NCBI GenBank assembly: GCA_937950065.1
Contig: CALFEN010000038.1
Span: 1-11,229 of the forward strand
Length of the DNA stretch: 11,229 nucleotides
Direction of reading: 5' to 3'
Source: an uncultured bacterium
GTDB taxonomy: Bacteria; Patescibacteria; JAEDAM01; Absconditabacterales; Absconditicoccaceae
Shown: piece after piece, positions 6,575 to 11,229 of the stretch
How positions within the stretch are numbered: the stretch's first letter is position 1
Layout of the letters: the number at the start of each line of letters is the position of its first letter
The notes under the pieces: model-generated
What the model was told of the DNA's origin: nothing
Database searches by the model: none
Seen by the model: the letters and a program-made list of their open reading frames with translations, nothing else
Translations under genes and position numbers: made by a program

Positions 6575-9500
6575 CTATATTCTTATTTCCAGTTTTTTTA
6601 AAGGCTGCTTTACTTTGATTTTGTTTTTTGCCCTTACATAGAGCGCAAGCCTTATTATTTTTCTAACAGACTCTATTTCGTCTATCAGCTTTTGGTCTAT
6701 ATATTTATCAGTAAAAATAGGTCGGTATTCTAGATGTACAGAAGATTTTGTCTTTTTTGTTTCCAAAAAGTCGTTTAGTTTTAGCCATAGATATTCTGAT
6801 ATAAATGGAGCAAAAGGACTTGCTATTTTCATATATGTCTTTAATACTTCAAACAATGTATTGTAGGCGGAAATTTTGTCTTCAGACATTCATTCTTCCC
6901 AAAACCTTCTTCTGCTTCTCCTGAGATACCAGTTGGTAAGTTTATCTATAAAGTCCATCATAGACTTGGTAGCACTGTCTAGGTAGTAGATATTCATATA
7001 TTTGTCTACTTCTCATAGGGTTTTGTAGCATTCAGCAAGTATCCATTTATCAAGTTCATTGATTATCTTATAAGCAGGTAGTTTTATTATTTCGTTGATT
7101 GCACTTTCCAGTGTTTGTGCACTATCGTAGTAAGCTGTCCAAACAGAATTTAGATAATTTTTATCTGATAATATCAGAATGTTTTTGTTCTTGTTTTCAG
7201 CAAGGATTTCGTCGTATGGCTTAACTTCTTTGTTTTTTATATTTTTATCGTTAAATTCTTTTAATACCTCCACTACTTCTGCAGCATTGCCGTAGATAAT
7301 ATCCAAATCAAGTCTGATAAGCTTTTCTACAAAATCTTTATTTTTTAAGTCATATTTATCCAAGAAATATACATTATTGCCACTAGCTTTAAAGTTATCT
7401 ATCTTTGCATAAGTTTCAAAGAAATTATAAACATTTTGCAATGGTATGCTAAAATCTTTCATCACTTGTTCCACTCATTTTTCACTGAATCTCATAGGTT
7501 CTGACCTTACTATAGGTGAATTTATCACAAAAAGTCTAAAACTGTCAGCTCAATATTTGTCCAGCAGTCATTTTGGATCAGGGAAGTTCCTTAATTTTTT
7601 TGACATTTTTTTACCGTCTTCTGCCAATATAAGTCAGTTTACTATTACATTTTTAAAAGCTTTTTTGCCTTTGAGCAGACTTCACAATACGTGCAAAGAT
7701 CTAAACCATCATCTAGTCTGATCAAGTCATTCAGCTATAAAATCGGCAGGGTAGTTAAAAGCCTTGTTTTTGTCAAAAGGATAATGTATTTCACCATAAG
7801 GCATGCTTCCAGATTCAAACCAGCAATCCAAAACATCAGTTATTCTGCTATATTTTTCTCCGTCCATTTCAAACCATATCTTATCTATATGAGGTCTGTG
7901 AAGATCTACTCACATTCATATATTTTTGTCAAAATAATATGTTTTTACATTTCATTTTTCTGGATAAAAAAATGCTTTTCTTTTGCTGTAATCAAAATCG
8001 TAAAGAGCCTTGATAATAAGCACCAAAGGATCTCCGTGAGAGCATATAATACTTGTTTTACCAGCGTTTTCTTCTCATATTTCTTTGATAGCCTTACTTA
8101 CCCTTTCAAAAACTTTTGGAACAGATTCTCCGCCGTCGCATAGCACTTTATCATCATATGTAAGCTTGCTCCGGTCTACAGGCATATCTTGGAGTTTTTC
8201 TAGATATATTTCAGCTAGTCTAAAGTCAAATACTATGTTTTCTCATATTTTATACACATGTTTTACTCTGTCTTCATAGTCCAGAGGATTTTGGTTTTCC
8301 ACAAAATCTTCATACCTGCTTTTGATTTCAGCAAAATCTCTGGTTTCAAATAGTTCTATACCATACATCTCATGTACAAAAGGCGTAATAGTCTGCACGC
8401 ACCTTTGCAGAGGTGATATATAGATTTTATTCTCATCAAAAAACACAGGTCTTATTTCATTCCACATGTCTTTATCCAAATCTTTCTTTGGGCCAAAATG
8501 TCATTTACTAGAAAGCATAATTATTTTATCAGCAGGGAAAAAGGCTTTGATTTTGTCCTGTTCTATATATCTGTCATTATCTGAAAGTAATACTTTAAAG
8601 TCTGCAAGATTTCCTTTGATATCATCAAAGTCATATTTGCAGCTTTTTATAAATTCAAATAATGTTTCAAAATCTGCATTTTGGTCAGCATACCAATCGC
8701 TTGCTTTCATCATTCCAAAATCAAACGTAGACATTACTGGTGCCACAAAAATAGCTCATACTTTGTGTTTTAGATTTTTGATAATATCTCATACAAATAA
8801 TCATCAAAGACTATGCCCCAAAAGCAGTGTTTTGGAGTCTATCATATCAGCAAAGTTTTCATCAAAATATTTTCTCCATTCATCTAGTTTGGGATGACAG
8901 ATATTTGGCATGTCAGGGATATAGGCTTTTATACCGAGTTTCTCTAGTTTGTCTTTGAGTTGTATAATAAATAAATTTAGATTATCTCCGACCGCCTCAA
9001 ATCATGGAATAAGTATTGCTTTGTCAAAATTGGACAGATTTTGTCCAAGTTGGCTTACTAGAGCCTTTGCTTGCGCTTGTCAGTTCTCGGTTAGTAGTGC
9101 TTTTCAGTAACTATCAGCATAATTTTTAACATTATAGTCTGTTTCTCAATGTCTTACCAGCATTATTTTGCTCAAATTTTTTGATCCTGTTTTGGAATAC
9201 TTATATAGTTCATCTATACTACCCAAAATTTGTCTTTTACCTGTTTCTGTTTCCCATACAGGTAAAGGTGCTCACCAGTATCTTTTCCTGCTAATGTTCC
9301 AGTCAGGAGCAGATGATAATATATTGTCAAACCTGTTTTTGATGTAGTCCGGCACAAAATGAAGGTCTTTAGCTTCATCTATTATTTTTTTCTTATTGTC
9401 TATCTCATCTACAAACCAGCTGTCTATAGCCCTGTATATCAGCGGAGTATCGCATCTCCGGCAATAAGGGTAAGAGTGGTTTATAGTTTCTATTTTTACT

Positions 9501-11149
9501 ACTTTGTTTTGTGTTTTTAGATCCTGTATTACCTGCTTGTTTACGTCAAATACCCATTGTCCGCTGTATTGAGGCGCGTCAGATGTAAATTTTCCATATT
9601 CATCTATTGGTAAAAACAGCCATTGACTGACCTTATCTTTTTTAAATTCTCAATAAGAACATACAAGTTCATAGTCGTCTGCACCAAAAGCAGGAGCTAT
9701 ATGAACTATTCAAGTTCCATCAGAAGTAGATACAAAATCACCTGTTAGCACTTTAAATGCATTATCTTTGTAAGATTCGTCAATCTCTGTTTTGTCGCGG
9801 TAAAAATTGTATAATGGTTTGTATGGAGTTTGAGCAAGTTCTTTACCTTTGAGTCTATATATAAGCACATAGTCTTCTGGATTTTTGTAATATTTTGGCA
9901 ATAAATTATCAGCCAAAACAAAATAGCAGTTTTCATTAATATCAAAAATTATACTATAATCTATTTCTGCTCACACTGCCAAAAACATATTTGATGGCAA
10001 AGTCCATGGAGTAGTAGTCCATGCAAGGAAATTAAATTCAGCAGTTTTTAGCTGCTCTGATTTGTCTTTTAAGACCGTATCGAATTTATCAAATAAGACG
10101 AAATCTGTAAAATCTTTGTATAATTGATTTTCATCTTCTATGATAATATTATCTACCTTGACTGCAAATCATAACTTATTGTCTGCAGGGATTTTTTCTA
10201 CCCATTTCAACTGTGTATGCTTATTGTTTTCTACAATACTTGGCTGTCAGTCTAGATCTACAAAAAAATAGTTTACCACTGAAGTCATATAATTGTGGAT
10301 TATTTTTATACTTGAAATATAATTTATATTTTGGGTTTGCACGCCAAGTTCTTCTTTTATTTCTCTTTTTAGAGCATTTTCCAAAGTCTCTCATTTTTCT
10401 GCTTTACCGCCTGCAAACATCCATAGGTTTTGAAGTTTGTGATACATCATCAGATATTTATTGTCTTTTTTGACCACAGCACAGACCACTTGTATAAATC
10501 CATCATCACTAGTTTCATATTTATCATTGATAATATTGTTCACCCTGAATTTTACTGTAAGAGCCTGATCCTGCTTGTCGGCGTATCATTCGTTGATTTC
10601 ATGATTGGACAGGGTAGTGGCACATCTAGGACAGTATCATTGCACTTTAAATCCTTTGAAAATATAATTGTTTTGATAAAGTGTAGAAAATACGTTCATC
10701 ACAGACTCCATAAAATCTGTATTCATAGTAAAATAGGCATTGTCAAAATCTACCCATCTTCCTACATGGTTTACAAACCGTTCCCAGTTTTCATTTACAT
10801 TAAGCACGAATTTCCTGCATTCATCAGTGAATTTTTGGATGCCAACCTCTTCTTCTATTTGGCTTTTGGAAGTAATGCCAAGTTGTATTTCTATTTGATT
10901 TTCTACTGGAAGACCGTGGCAGTCCCATCACCAGACTCTTTCTACTTTGTAGCCTCTCATAGTCCAGTATCTTGGGACAATGTCTTTGATAGTTGAAGCA
11001 AGCATATGTCAGTAGTGAGGATCTCATGATGCAAATGGAGGACCGTCATAAAATCTGTAATGTAGTTTTCTAGTATTTACTGATTGCTCAAAACAATTAT
11101 TTTCCTGCCAAAATTTCAGCATATCAAGAGTTATTTTTGTATAATCCAT
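6575..11149 (-). CDS. ileS: Isoleucyl-tRNA synthetase with embedded Nudix, histidine phosphatase and RBBP9-like domains
   Basis: A continuous frame of 1524 residues once TGA is Gly, checked codon by codon through most of its length; stop TAG. It charges tRNA-Ile in the cytoplasm. Synthetase landmarks: [12 protein letters not shown] at 45-48 (class I HIGH); [25 protein letters not shown] from 377 and [12 protein letters not shown] near 480 (editing domain); [43 protein letters not shown] at 1181-1185; [12 protein letters not shown] in the anticodon-binding region. Guests: Nudix (about 214-345), histidine phosphatase (about 660-707 and 903-1079) and, inside the latter, an RBBP9-like hydrolase (about 708-902). 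Without the guests about 970 residues remain. The protein ends at [12 protein letters not shown], where related enzymes usually continue for tens of residues or more. The HYGH and RYWGxPLPVW forms fit the eukaryote-like type 2 group. The frame stays open up to the adapter, so a start upstream of 11149 cannot be excluded; no Shine-Dalgarno is seen. Confidence 0.93.
7913..9172 (-). other. Histidine phosphatase domain inside IleRS, itself split (residues about 660-707 and 903-1079)
   Basis: KIMLVRHGETDYN carries the R666-H667-G668-E669 signature (Gly as TGA), with LLTENGQAQAKAL after it. The fold resumes at [13 protein letters not shown] (Arg916), then Glu941 and SHGDPL with the second catalytic His1038. 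The whole catalytic set of the phosphoglycerate mutase-like superfamily is therefore present across the interruption. The host IleRS sequence resumes at DLHRPHID (1082). Substrate unknown. Confidence 0.87.
8444..9028 (-). other. RBBP9-like alpha/beta hydrolase nested inside the phosphatase (residues about 708-902)
   Basis: About 195 residues, close to the usual size of free-standing RBBP9/YdeN-type serine hydrolases. AILIPGF opens the first strand, PDMPN matches the family's NMPDP region, and GHSLGG (778-783) is the nucleophile elbow with Ser780. Asp857 or Asp859 in LLSDNDRY and His884 in GHFGPKKD complete a triad. Three of the glycines in these motifs are TGA. It sits exactly between the first helix and the second strand of the phosphatase fold, as a clean nested insertion. 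Confidence 0.82.
10115..10510 (-). other. Nudix hydrolase domain inside IleRS (residues about 214-345)
   Basis: It begins at [20 protein letters not shown] and shows a perfect Nudix box at 248-270: GKAEKGE, then REIKEELGV, with Gly248, Glu254, Arg262-Glu263, Glu266-Glu267 and Gly269 all present; one Gly (the last of GKAEKG) is TGA. The preceding WMFAGG replaces the common WxxPGG. The Mg-binding glutamates are intact, so it should be active on a nucleoside diphosphate-X substrate. It sits between the VKF strand (199) and the WTTTPWTLP editing motif (377), where ordinary IleRS proteins have a short loop. Confidence 0.88.
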
Positions 11150-11182
11150 AAGGTTTTTTCTGAATAATAAAAAATTTCAACT

Positions 11183-11229
11183 AGATCGGAAGAGCACACG
11201 TCTGAACTCCAGTCACTAGCTTATCTCGT
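11183..11229. other. Illumina TruSeq adapter read-through (not genomic)
   Basis: From 11183 to the end the sequence is the TruSeq adapter AGATCGGAAGAGC..., with the six-base index TAGCTT (11217-11222) followed by ATCTCGT. It was left by untrimmed reads at the contig end. The genome sequence ends at about 11182, so nothing upstream of ileS can be judged. Confidence 0.98.

Noticed and set aside
10430..10996. 188-residue plus-strand ORF (and others at 7691-8143 and 8466-8897)
   Set aside because: They are antisense to conserved IleRS, phosphatase and hydrolase motifs, have no ribosome site and show low-complexity hydrophobic composition.
6575..11149. Many short minus-strand ORFs that look like fragments of a broken ileS (pseudogene)
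   Set aside because: All lie in one frame and are parted only by TGA codons at conserved glycines; with TGA as Gly the gene is whole, with no TAA or TAG inside.
360..11149. TGA as Trp (code 4) or selenocysteine
   Set aside because: TGA falls at invariant Gly positions such as RHG and GHSLGG, TGG encodes Trp normally, and no SECIS-like element accompanies the dozens of TGA codons.
1..11182. tRNA genes, CRISPR arrays, insertion sequences or attachment sites
   Set aside because: No cloverleaf-like arrangement, no regularly spaced repeats, no transposase and no flanking inverted or direct repeats were seen on either strand.

Overview
This is an AT-rich bacterial window in which every supported gene lies on the minus strand. 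The decisive feature is the genetic code: long proteins read through only if TGA is glycine. In the isoleucyl-tRNA synthetase, TGA stands at the Gly of the HIGH-type motif (HYGH), of the Nudix box, of a histidine-phosphatase RHG motif and of a GHSLGG nucleophile elbow. All convincing genes end in TAA or TAG. This is genetic code 25, which points to Absconditabacteria (SR1) or Gracilibacteria (BD1-5); the window does not separate the two. Under the standard code the same genes look like strings of short fragments.

Layout, left to right. 1-242: the 5' part of a candidate-phyla protein with two CPxC knuckles, cut by the contig edge. 360-1907: a DUF4153/DUF4173-type polytopic membrane protein. 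2070-4223: a two-gene surface operon, a membrane-anchored cohesin-like protein followed by a secreted, C-terminally anchored Ig/fibronectin-III protein, with a promoter at 4258-4285 and a terminator at 2004-2029. 4419-5523: two overlapping, tandemly duplicated GNAT-like genes. 5550-6191: a compact, GC-richer cassette with its own promoter, strong Shine-Dalgarno sites, two small paralogous Cys-rich proteins, a possible 16-residue ORF and a terminator. 6238-6441: a probable decayed ORF. 6575-11149: one 1524-residue isoleucyl-tRNA synthetase. 11183-11229: Illumina TruSeq adapter left on the contig end, not genome.

The most striking item is the IleRS. A complete Nudix domain is embedded before the editing-domain WTTTPWTLP motif. 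A complete histidine phosphatase is embedded between the WGAPLPVW region and the DLHRPHID region, and a complete RBBP9-like alpha/beta hydrolase is nested inside that phosphatase. All the catalytic motifs I looked for in the synthetase and in the three guest hydrolases are intact, while the synthetase C-terminus looks shortened. This reads as a multi-enzyme protein built by nested domain insertion. The joint function (nucleotide clean-up, Ap4A or aminoacyl-adenylate metabolism) is open.

Four promoter candidates share a TTGxxT-like -35 box, a 16-nt spacer and TATAAT or TATATA. Most native genes lack a clear Shine-Dalgarno site, which sets the 5.5-6.2 kb cassette apart.
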